NCBI GenBank assembly: GCA_965242595.1
Contig: OZ251464.1
Location: 806,001 to 870,000, forward strand
Length of the DNA: 64,000 nt
Reading direction: 5' to 3'
Origin: SP197 sp965242595
GTDB taxonomy: Bacteria > Pseudomonadota > Alphaproteobacteria > SP197
Position 1 is the stretch's first letter. Every line of letters starts with the position of its first letter. The notes below the pieces were generated by a model, which saw only the letters and a program-made list of their open reading frames with translations, had not been told where the DNA came from and did not search any database. Position numbers and translations under genes: made by a program. Below are positions 1 to 7,726 of the stretch, in pieces.

Positions 1-1266
1 GGACGGGCACAGCCCCGTGCCCGGCACCACCGGCGTATCGTACGAGACATCGCTGGGCGTCGCCGAAATCGCGTTGCCGTGGCGGTCGATGGCCGCGACA
101 TAGGAGGTATCCAGCGCCGGCAGCCCCCGCTCACCGGCCCCCGCCGCCCCCGCCGCTATGACGTCCGGCCACAGCTCGCCATAGGGCCGCGCCCGCGCCG
201 GATCGATCGCTGCCCGCTGCCTGGCCGCATGGGCCGGCGCCAGCAGCGCCGCCATCGGCACCTCGTGAAAGCGCGGGTCGCCGTAATGCCGCTCCCGGTC
301 AGCGAAGGCGAGCTTCATCGCCTCCAGCAGCGCATGGGCGCGGGCGGGGGCGGCCAGGGCTTCGCTCCCGGCCCCGTCCAGGATCGCCAGCATCTGCAAC
401 AGCGCCGGCCCCTGGCACCAGGGCGGGCAGCTATAGACGTTCAGATCGCCATAGCGATAGCGCAGCGGCGCTTCCACCTCGACGCGAAAACCCGCCAGGT
501 CGTCGCGGCTGAGCAGCCCCCCTTCGGCCGCATGGAAATCGCAGATGGCGCCCGCAATATCGCCGCGATAGAACGCCGCCCGCGCCGCCTGCAAGCCCGC
601 CCGCCTGCCGCCCGCCGCCGCCCGCCGCTCCTCGTCGGCCATGTACTGCAACACGCCGCCCAGATCGGCCTGCGTGAACACCTCTCCCGTCTGCGGCGCC
701 CGCCCCCCCGGCAGATAGATCGCCGCATTCGCGGGCCAGCGCCGATAGCCGTCCTGGAACGCCGCGATCAGCTCGGCCATCAGCGGATACATGACGAAGC
801 CCTCCCGCGCGAAGCCGATGGCGGCGCTGGCGGTCTCGCCGAACGACATGGTGCCGAACCGCTCCAGCGCCGTGATCCAGGCGTCCGGGGCCGCCGGCAC
901 CACGGTGCGCAAAATGCCCTCCGGGATGGCGCCGCCATGGCGTTCCAGGAACAGCTCCAGGCTGGCGGCGGCCGGCCACACCCCCAGCCCGCTGATACAC
1001 ACCGTCTCGCGCCGCCCAGCCATATGCACCATGATCGGCGCCACCCCGGCCAGGTTCACGAACTCGCTCTGCACCACCGCCATGGCCAGGCCAGCCGCCA
1101 CCCCGGCATCGACGGCATTCCCCCCCGCCTCCAACACCGCGAACCCGGCCTGGCTGGCCAGATAATGCCCCGATGCAACCACATGCCGCGTCCCCCGGAT
1201 GGTCGGACGCATGGCCACCGGCCCACCCCCGGCCCCGGCCGCCGTCGCCACACTATCGATACTCAT
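1..1266 (-). CDS. ggt: gamma-glutamyltransferase, 3' end beyond left edge
   Basis: N-terminal 422 codons of a gamma-glutamyltranspeptidase, which cleaves gamma-glutamyl bonds (glutathione and related peptides) and autoprocesses into large and small subunits. The reading frame is open to the window edge. The large subunit contains the family's early block around residues 26-60 (HVVASGHYLASQAGFAVLEAG then GNAVDAGVA). The autocleavage/nucleophile threonine is probably Thr387 in a DTSYVAAID context, close to the usual T-T/S-H/Y-x-S motif. The start ATG at 1266 is the first good in-frame methionine (MSIDSVATAAG). No obvious signal peptide is present, so a cytoplasmic form or an upstream start is possible. 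It is divergent from the ABC ATPase gene. Confidence 0.85.
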   Translation of the reverse strand, partial: MSIDSVATAAGAGGGPVAMRPTIRGTRHVVASGHYLASQAGFAVLEAGGNAVDAGVAAGLAMAVVQSEFVNLAGVAPIMVHMAGRRETVCISGLGVWPAAASLELFLERHGGAIPEGILRTVVPAAPDAWITALERFGTMSFGETASAAIGFAREGFVMYPLMAELIAAFQDGYRRWPANAAIYLPGGRAPQTGEVFTQADLGGVLQYMADEERRAAAGGRRAGLQAARAAFYRGDIAGAICDFHAAEGGLLSRDDLAGFRVEVEAPLRYRYGDLNVYSCPPWCQGPALLQMLAILDGAGSEALAAPARAHALLEAMKLAFADRERHYGDPRFHEVPMAALLAPAHAARQRAAIDPARARPYGELWPDVIAAGAAGAGERGLPALDTSYVAAIDRHGNAISATPSDVSYDTPVVPGTGLCPS

Positions 1267-1317
1267 CGCCCCACCCTCATTGAACCCCCGCCCTTTCCGG
1301 CCCCGCCCCCCCTTTTT

Positions 1318-1369
1318 GTTGCGAGCGAAGCGAGCCTAAAGCCCTAATCTGTTGCCAGCGAAGCGCGCC
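1318..1369. repeat. imperfect direct repeat in the divergent promoter region
   Basis: Two related 19-base segments at 1318-1336 and 1351-1369 share the core GCGAAGCG and lie 33 bases apart between the divergent ggt and ABC ATPase genes. This could be a regulator site or chance in GC-rich DNA. Two further short CGAATC repeats follow at about 1376-1397. Confidence 0.3.
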
Positions 1370-1416
1370 CGAAGAACGAATCCCCCAAAAACGAATCTCA
1401 TGTAGATTGCCCCGCC

Positions 1417-2463
1417 ATGACCGCCGCCGCCACGGAAAAGCCCGTCATCGCCTGCGACCGTCTGTGGAAGGTGTTCGGGCGCCGCCGCGCCGACATCGCG
1501 GCGGTGGTCGCCGCCGGCCTCGACCGCGACCGGGCCATGGAGCGCTATCGCTGCGTGGTGGCGGTCGCCGACGTCACGCTGGAGGTCCGCCGCGGCGAGG
1601 TCTTCTGCGTCATGGGCCTGTCCGGCAGCGGCAAATCCACCCTGGTGCGCCTCGTCAACCGCCTGATCGAACCCAGCGCCGGGCGCGTGCTGATCGACGG
1701 GCGCGACATCGGCCGCATGGCCGGGCCGGAGCTGCGCCGCCTGCGCAACCGGAAGATCGGCATGGTGTTCCAGAACATGGCCCTGCTGCCCCACCGCACC
1801 GTGCGCGACAATGTCGCCTTCGGCCTCGAGCTGCGCGGCGCCGCGCCCGACGAGCGCTGGCGGCGCGGCGAAGAGATGCTCGCCGCCGTCCGCCTCCAGG
1901 GCTGGGGCGACCGCCGCCCCCACGAGCTCAGCGGCGGCATGCAGCAGCGCGTCGGCCTCGCCCGCGCCCTCGCCTCCCAACCGCAGCTGCTGCTGATGGA
2001 CGAACCCTTCAGCGCCCTCGACCCTCTGATCCGGCGCGAGCTCCAGGATCAATTCGCCGAGCTCTCGGCCCAGCTGCGCCAGACCACGGTCTTCATCACC
2101 CACGACCTCGACGAGGCGGTCCGCCTCGGCCATCGCATCGCCGTCATGAAGGACGGCAGAACCATCCAGGTAGGAACCCCCGAAGAGATCGTCCTGGCCC
2201 CGGCCGACAGCTATGTCCGCGCCTTCGTCCAGGGCATCTCGCGCCTCAAGCTGGTCACAGCCGCCGCCGTCATGGAACCGCTCCCACCCGCCGCCGCCCA
2301 AACCCTGAGCCAAGCACCCCGCGTCCCCCCCACCGCCTCCCTCGACCGCCTGATCGACGCCGCCCTCACCTGCGACGGCCCGATCCTGGTGGCCGACAAC
2401 GACACCCCGACCGGCATCGTCACCGGCAAAGCCCTGCTGAAAGCGATCCGCGAACACCGCTGA
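1417..2463 (+). CDS. proV: glycine betaine/proline-type ABC transporter ATP-binding protein
   Basis: Cytoplasmic ATPase of an osmoprotectant (betaine/proline/choline) importer of the ProV/OpuAA family. Visible elements are Walker A GLSGSGKST (67-75), Q-loop VFQNMALLPH, signature LSGGMQQ (171-177), Walker B LLLMDEPFSALD (191-202) and the switch His in VFITHDLDEA. The insertion at residues 20-50 before Walker A (VFG...GLDRDRAMERYR) is typical of ProV. The C-terminal third (about 250-348) resembles a degenerate CBS-type regulatory domain. At 348 residues it is somewhat shorter than E. coli ProV (400). The permease (ProW) and binding protein (ProX) genes are not adjacent on either side, so it is an orphan here or the locus has been rearranged. 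Confidence 0.85.
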   Translation: MTAAATEKPVIACDRLWKVFGRRRADIAAVVAAGLDRDRAMERYRCVVAVADVTLEVRRGEVFCVMGLSGSGKSTLVRLVNRLIEPSAGRVLIDGRDIGRMAGPELRRLRNRKIGMVFQNMALLPHRTVRDNVAFGLELRGAAPDERWRRGEEMLAAVRLQGWGDRRPHELSGGMQQRVGLARALASQPQLLLMDEPFSALDPLIRRELQDQFAELSAQLRQTTVFITHDLDEAVRLGHRIAVMKDGRTIQVGTPEEIVLAPADSYVRAFVQGISRLKLVTAAAVMEPLPPAAAQTLSQAPRVPPTASLDRLIDAALTCDGPILVADNDTPTGIVTGKALLKAIREHR

Positions 2464-2536
2464 CCGCCCGCTGCAAGACGCAGAACGTCGTGAGTTCCCA
2501 GGCTGGAGGGCAGGGGGCGATCCGGCCCCGTCTGCT

Positions 2537-2861
2537 CAGGCGACGGCGCCGTCGGGAAGGTCGTACGCCACGGCGCGGGTGGGGCCCACTTCGCGCAGGG
2601 GGAGCTGACTCCGCAGCGGCTCGTCCAGGACGTCCGGCCACAGGATGGTGAGTGCCGCCAGCACGTCGGCGGGATCGCGGGCCGGCGATGTCCTGGAGGA
2701 CGACCGCCTCCCCCGTCTCGCTGGCCTCGTCGGCGAGATCCTGGGGCCAGGGAACAGCCGAGCGATCGCCACCATAGCCGCCGGCCGTGTCGTCCCAGCG
2801 GATAGCCCGCAACGCGCGTCCGCGCATCCGAATCCGGCAGCATGACGGTATGAACGGCCAT
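2537..2861 (-). pseudogene. frameshifted remnant of an unrecognised protein gene
   Basis: A protein-like reading runs through three frames on the minus strand. It begins at ATG 2861 (MAVHTVMLPDSDA), shifts to GRALRAIRWDDTAGGYGG and on to ETGEAVVLQDI, then shifts again to ARDPADVLAALTILWPDVLD and ends at a TGA at 2537. Each piece has acidic, well-mixed composition unlike the Arg/Pro/Ala-rich shadow readings around it. At least two frameshifts are needed, so this is probably a decayed gene (or contains sequencing errors). The family was not recognised. It lies in the 712-base gap between the ABC ATPase and the protease gene. Confidence 0.55.
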
Positions 2862-3175
2862 GGCTCGGAGACTGTACCCCCATCGCGCCGCCGCCATTCA
2901 TGCCCCGCGCCTCCTGAAAATCGTCCGGCCGGGGATAGCCCTGCCGCACCCGCTCCGACCGGCTGGCGCGCATCCTGTTCATCGCAGACCGCCAGGCCAC
3001 CGCCACACCCTCCGGTCGATCCGCCTGCATCCGGATCCATCCGGCTGCGCGACGTCTTTCGCACGATCTTTCCGTCGAAGTTTCACACGCCTCTAGTCTG
3101 GCCCCGGCCCCCGCCGCTTCACAGATCCCTCACCAGCAGTTCCCTTCTGCCCGCCGGTCATCTATCAATGGCGCG
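2862..3175. other. non-coding or decayed intergenic stretch
   Basis: No convincing intact gene. On the minus strand a short protein-like piece (SERVRQGYPRPDDFQEARG) at about 2910-2970 may be the upstream end of the frameshifted remnant that follows. The remainder shows only biased shadow frames. It probably also contains the upstream region of the protease gene starting at 3176. Confidence 0.4.
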
Positions 3176-4276
3176 ATGTTCGTTCGCGCCTTCCGCCTCG
3201 CGAGCGCCTTCACGCGCCCGGTGGTGATTTCGACCCGCGCCGTGGATGGCACCTGCCGCGGGGTCGTCGCCGCCTGCACGCTCGTCAACCGCGACGGCTG
3301 GGTGCTGACCGCGGCCCATATCCTGGGCCTGGTCCGCCGTCTCGAAGGTGAGGCGGCCCGCTACCGTGCCTGGCGGGCGGAGGTGCGTGACCTGGAACGG
3401 GCGACCGCCTCCTTCGATTCGGCGCGCAAGCGCAAGCTGCGCCATCTGGAACGCCCCGCCCCGGGCTCGGCGCGCAACTGTTCGGTGTGGTGGGGGGCGG
3501 ACGGTGCGGTGCTGCGGGATGTGCGCCTGATGCCGGCCAGCGACCTGGCCCTGGGGCGGCTGCAACCGTTCGAACCGGCCCCGGTGGGTGGCGACCCCGA
3601 TCCCGTCTTCAAGCTGCCCGATGCGGATTATGCGCCCGGCCGCAGCCTGTGCCGGCTGGGCTTTCCCTTCCACGAGATCGTGCCGGTCTGGGATGAGGCG
3701 CGGGGCGTTTTCGTGCTGCCGCCGGAGGCGTTTCCCATCCCGCTGTTCCCGATCGAGGGCATGCTGACCCGGTTCCTGTCGGCCCCGCCGCCCGATCCCG
3801 CCCTCGCCGACCCCGATTCCGCCGCCGAGGGCCCCGCGCTGGGGCGCTATATCGAAACCTCGTCGCCGGGCCTTCAGGGGCAGAGCGGCGGGCCGATCTT
3901 CGACGCCGACGGCGCGGTCTGGGCGATCCAGTCCCATACCCGCCACCTGCCGCTGGGCTTTCGCCCGCGCGCGCCGGGGGAGCCCAAAGGGCCGGTAGCC
4001 CATCAGTTTCTGAATGTCGGGGTGGGCGTTCACGCCCAATCCATCCTGGCCCTTCTGGACGAGGCCGGCGTCCCCCACAAGCGCACGACCGACCGATCCG
4101 GCGGCACGCGGCGTCAGGGCGGTGCCGCCCCGTCGGCCAATGCCGCCCGCAACGCCGCCTTTTCGGGCGCGGCCACCAGCGCACTGGCCAGCACCCGCGC
4201 CGGTGCCATGAAGCGCAGCGCCAGCTCTTCGCCGCCGGGCACGGCCGGGCGGCCTTCGCCTGCCACCAGAAAATAA
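3176..4276 (+). CDS. trypsin-like serine protease domain protein
   Basis: Trypsin-fold (S1-like) serine protease homologue of 366 residues. The catalytic triad is visible: His48 in the LTAAHIL block, Asp123 in ASDLALGRL, and Ser237 in a GLQGQSGGPIFD block. A charged, probably helical insertion (about 55-95) separates His and Asp. No clear signal peptide is seen, although residues 1-20 are weakly hydrophobic. The last ~55 codons are low-complexity Ser/Ala/Arg and lie antisense to the Nudix gene, so the conserved domain probably ends near residue 305. The ribosome site is weak. The substrate is unknown. Confidence 0.7.
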   Translation: MFVRAFRLASAFTRPVVISTRAVDGTCRGVVAACTLVNRDGWVLTAAHILGLVRRLEGEAARYRAWRAEVRDLERATASFDSARKRKLRHLERPAPGSARNCSVWWGADGAVLRDVRLMPASDLALGRLQPFEPAPVGGDPDPVFKLPDADYAPGRSLCRLGFPFHEIVPVWDEARGVFVLPPEAFPIPLFPIEGMLTRFLSAPPPDPALADPDSAAEGPALGRYIETSSPGLQGQSGGPIFDADGAVWAIQSHTRHLPLGFRPRAPGEPKGPVAHQFLNVGVGVHAQSILALLDEAGVPHKRTTDRSGGTRRQGGAAPSANAARNAAFSGAATSALASTRAGAMKRSASSSPPGTAGRPSPATRK

Positions 4277-4530
4277 ATCGGCGTGTAGGGCGCCCCGGTC
4301 CAGGGGCTGATCTTCGTTCCCGGGTCGTGGAGTTCGCGTACAACCCGGATGGCGAGCCCGGTCTCCTCGCGGAACTCGCGCCGCACCGCCTCGGAGGCGC
4401 TCTCATGCGCATCGACCCCGCCGCCGGGATATTTCCAGGCGAACACACGGCCGACATATTCGGCCGCCACCAGCACCCGCCCGGCCCGCAGCAGCAGGCC
4501 ATAGGCGCGATAGTTCTGCGGATGTCTCAT
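4114..4530 (-). CDS. Nudix hydrolase
   Basis: Small (138 residue) Nudix-family pyrophosphohydrolase, likely acting on a nucleoside diphosphate derivative. The Nudix box is complete: GGGVDAHES then SEAVRREFREETGL, matching Gx5Ex7REUxEExGU. ATG 4530 (MRHPQNYRAYG) is preferred because it follows a purine-rich GGCGGGGG ribosome site. A longer start at 4587 adds 19 unlikely residues. Its 3' end overlaps the convergent protease gene by 163 bases. The substrate cannot be predicted from the sequence. Confidence 0.85.
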   Translation of the reverse strand: MRHPQNYRAYGLLLRAGRVLVAAEYVGRVFAWKYPGGGVDAHESASEAVRREFREETGLAIRVVRELHDPGTKISPWTGAPYTPIYFLVAGEGRPAVPGGEELALRFMAPARVLASALVAAPEKAALRAALADGAAPP

Positions 4531-4548
4531 CCCCCGCCCACATGGCCT

Positions 4549-4576
4549 ATGGTGAAGACAGCCCATGGTGAAGACA
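4549..4576. repeat. 12-base direct repeat upstream of the CBS gene
   Basis: The 12-mer ATGGTGAAGACA occurs at 4549-4560 and again at 4565-4576, 16 bases apart start to start, between the divergent Nudix and cystathionine beta-synthase genes. It is exact. It could be an operator for a direct-repeat-binding regulator or a slippage product. Confidence 0.45.
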
Positions 4577-4601
4577 CTGGCCCCCACCCCGCCAGCCCCC
4601 T

Positions 4602-6026
<1,425 letters not shown>

Positions 6027-6038
6027 GGGGGTTTCTCA

Positions 6039-6431
6039 CTACCACAGCCGTTCGACGCCGTAGCGGTCGAAGACCGTATCGGTGGATATCACCGCCAGGG
6101 CGCGGGCCTGGGCTTGGGCGACGAGCATACGGTCGAACGGGTCGCGATGGGGGCCGGGAAGGCGCCCGGCCCGCTCGGCCTCGGCGATGGCGATGGGCAG
6201 CGCCTCGAAGCCCTGATCGGCGACGCAATCCGCCAGGCTGCCCACCACAGCCTCTCCGCCCGGCAGGCGGCCCAGCCGTAATTTGGTGGCGATCTCCCAC
6301 GCCGACGCGGCGCTGAAGACGATCTCATTCGCTTCGTCGGCGATCGTGTGCCGGGCCGTCTGCGACAGACGGTGGCTATCCGTAAGCCACCAGAGAAAGG
6401 CGTGGGTATCCAGCAGCGCCCGCACTGTCAC
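6039..6431 (-). CDS. PIN-domain ribonuclease toxin (VapC type)
   Basis: 130-residue PIN-domain RNase, the toxin of a type II toxin-antitoxin pair. The acidic metal-binding set is visible: Asp8 in RALLDTHAFLWW, Glu46 in SAWEIATK, Asp97/Asp100 in HRDPFDRML and Asp118 in VISTDTVFD. The GTG start at 6431 overlaps the TGA stop of the antitoxin gene, the coupling typical of these operons. An upstream in-frame ATG at 6542 would lie inside the antitoxin gene and is rejected. Confidence 0.85.
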   Translation of the reverse strand: MTVRALLDTHAFLWWLTDSHRLSQTARHTIADEANEIVFSAASAWEIATKLRLGRLPGGEAVVGSLADCVADQGFEALPIAIAEAERAGRLPGPHRDPFDRMLVAQAQARALAVISTDTVFDRYGVERLW

Positions 6432-6661
6432 CCGCCTTCCCACCTCGCAAGCTCCGCTTCTGGCAGCGGTGCGAAGAAATCGTCGGGAACGACCAGCTTT
6501 CCCTTCAACACATCGGGCCGGCGCCGACTTCGCGGCGCGCAACCGACCAGCCTGGCAACCGGCTCGCCCCGCCGCGCGATCACAACCTCCTCACCCGCCT
6601 CGACCTGCGCCAACAGACGGGAGAGCTCGGTCTTGGCCCGGTAAACGTTGACGACGACCAT
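6428..6661 (-). CDS. Phd/YefM-family antitoxin
   Basis: 77-residue antitoxin with the Phd/YefM N-terminal DNA-binding fold (VNVYRAKTELSRLLAQVEAG then EEVVIARRGEPVARLV) and a short C-terminal tail (LKGKLVVPDDFFAPL) that would bind and neutralise the PIN toxin encoded directly downstream. It should repress its own operon; a perfect inverted repeat sits across its promoter at 6686-6711. Confidence 0.87.
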   Translation of the reverse strand: MVVVNVYRAKTELSRLLAQVEAGEEVVIARRGEPVARLVGCAPRSRRRPDVLKGKLVVPDDFFAPLPEAELARWEGG

Positions 6662-6685
6662 TGGATTCTTGCCCCAGTCGGCACG

Positions 6686-6726
6686 ATTCTAGCCAGAAAG
6701 TTAGCTAGAATTGACGAAACGGTCAA
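6686..6726 (-). promoter_or_regulatory. toxin-antitoxin promoter with palindromic operator
   Basis: Read on the minus strand: -35 TTGACC (6726-6721), 17-base spacer, -10 TAACTT (6703-6698). An exact 8-base inverted repeat, ATTCTAGC (6686-6693) and GCTAGAAT (6704-6711), flanks the -10 box with 10 bases between arms. This is the arrangement expected of a Phd autorepression operator. The antitoxin start is ~37 bases downstream. Confidence 0.7.
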
Positions 6727-6771
6727 GCCAGCACCATCGAGGCCTCGGATGAGGTGGCGGCTCCAGCAGGC

Positions 6772-6799
6772 TTGACACGTTGGCATTAGTGTGTATATT
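6772..6799 (+). promoter_or_regulatory. near-consensus sigma-70 promoter
   Basis: TTGACA (6772-6777), 16-base spacer, TATATT (6794-6799), 28 bases before the ATG of the hypothetical gene at 6828. It is the closest match to the general consensus in the window and unusually AT-rich for this genome. Confidence 0.65.
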
Positions 6800-6827
6800 C
6801 GAACCACAACACGTATGGAGATTCGTC

Positions 6828-7334
6828 ATGACCTACATCAAGCCGGGCGATGTCGTATCGCCCAAGGCCCATTGGAAGTTGATCGCGGTGCTCCGGGACG
6901 GAGGTCCCGGCGAAATCGCCTACGCCGTTGGCGAATGGAACGGTGTTCCGGGGATCGGCATGCGCTGGAACGGCACCGACAACAAGCCCATCGGCAACCC
7001 GCAGAGCCGGGGATTGCCAACCTGGACGATGCTCGATCCGGAAATTCACCTGGCGGTCATCCAGCAACTACCCGATGAGAGGAAGCAGGTTCTGGCCTGT
7101 GAGCATCTCGGTATCGATGTGCCCCCGATGATCGAAATCGAAGTCCGCCACCATATGGGGTCAGGATGCCACACTTTGATGAAGCGGGCAAGCGGGCAAC
7201 GAATGCCGGAGGATTCGAAAAAGAGGCTGCTTGGTAATCCGGATAGGGCCGACTTTCTAGCGGCATTGTATGAAGACTTGAGAGTGCATCTGGGCGCTGG
7301 AACACGAGTTGTCTTGCACGATTTACCGGGTTAG
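6828..7334 (+). CDS. hypothetical protein, probably horizontally acquired
   Basis: 168-residue protein (MTYIKPGDVVSPKAHWKLI...) not recognised. It is acidic to neutral, contains a Trp/Gly-rich segment (EWNGVPGIGMRWNGTDNKP) resembling a small beta domain, and has no membrane segment. ATG 6828 follows a GGAG site and a near-consensus promoter; an upstream in-frame start at 6780 is not used because it overlaps the promoter. The 3' half has visibly lower GC and different codon use from neighbours. Its stop codon coincides with the point where the neighbouring PIN toxin gene is broken, suggesting that this gene arrived with the event that truncated it. Confidence 0.65.
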   Translation: MTYIKPGDVVSPKAHWKLIAVLRDGGPGEIAYAVGEWNGVPGIGMRWNGTDNKPIGNPQSRGLPTWTMLDPEIHLAVIQQLPDERKQVLACEHLGIDVPPMIEIEVRHHMGSGCHTLMKRASGQRMPEDSKKRLLGNPDRADFLAALYEDLRVHLGAGTRVVLHDLPG

Positions 7335-7381
7335 CCATCGCTGAAAAGCGTTGGCGGGACATTGGTATCGAGCAGATACAC
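7331..7381 (-). pseudogene. truncated PIN toxin, N-terminal stub only
   Basis: Sixteen codons from GTG 7381 read VYLLDTNVPPTLFSDG then TAA. The first eight residues match the start of PIN-domain toxins (the LLDTNV block with the first catalytic Asp); the remainder of the ~130-residue domain is missing. The GTG overlaps the TAG stop of the upstream antitoxin, preserving the original operon coupling. Confidence 0.6.
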
Positions 7382-7641
7382 TACGCGAAGGTCGGCACCG
7401 GGCGATGGCCGTGCCGCGTGCGCGGCGGCGCGAGCGTCTCCGTGCGGGCTTCCGGCGCCAGCAGGCATTGCTTGAGATCGGGCTGGGCCGCTTCCCGCAG
7501 CCGCCGCCACTGCCCGATCGGCAGCAGCACGGCCATTTCCACGCCGCGCCGGGTCACGATCTGCGGCCCCCGCCGGGCGCTCGCTTCAAGGAATGCGCTG
7601 AAATGGGCCTTTGCCTCGTGGACCTGCCATGTTCCGTTCAT
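7381..7641 (-). CDS. orphan Phd/YefM-family antitoxin
   Basis: 86-residue Phd/YefM antitoxin (MNGTWQVHEAKAHFSAFLEA, then GPQIVTRRGVEMAVLLPIGQW). ATG 7641 follows a strong GGAGGGA ribosome site. Its partner is only the 16-codon PIN stub at 7331-7381, so the module is broken. It may survive as a regulator or as an anti-addiction antitoxin against a related toxin. It is distinct in sequence from the antitoxin at 6428. Confidence 0.8.
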   Translation of the reverse strand: MNGTWQVHEAKAHFSAFLEASARRGPQIVTRRGVEMAVLLPIGQWRRLREAAQPDLKQCLLAPEARTETLAPPRTRHGHRPVPTFA

Positions 7642-7669
7642 GCTCCCTCCATACCCAGCTGCCTGACCA

Positions 7670-7698
7670 TCTATATGACCAACGGCAGACGAACACAA
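7670..7698 (-). promoter_or_regulatory. promoter of the orphan antitoxin
   Basis: On the minus strand: TTGTGT (7698-7693), 17-base spacer, TATAGA (7675-7670), ending 28 bases before the antitoxin ATG. Confidence 0.5.
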
Positions 7699-7726
7699 CT
7701 CGCATAGCGCAAGACAATCGCTCCCC

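Noticed and set aside
1336..2457. 373-codon minus-strand frame over the ABC ATPase
   Set aside because: The plus strand has intact Walker A, signature and Walker B motifs; the minus frame is a mirror with no recognisable domain.
6432..6542. N-terminal extension of the first PIN toxin from ATG 6542
   Set aside because: It lies inside the antitoxin gene and is Arg/Ala-rich; GTG 6431 overlapping the antitoxin stop is the classical start.
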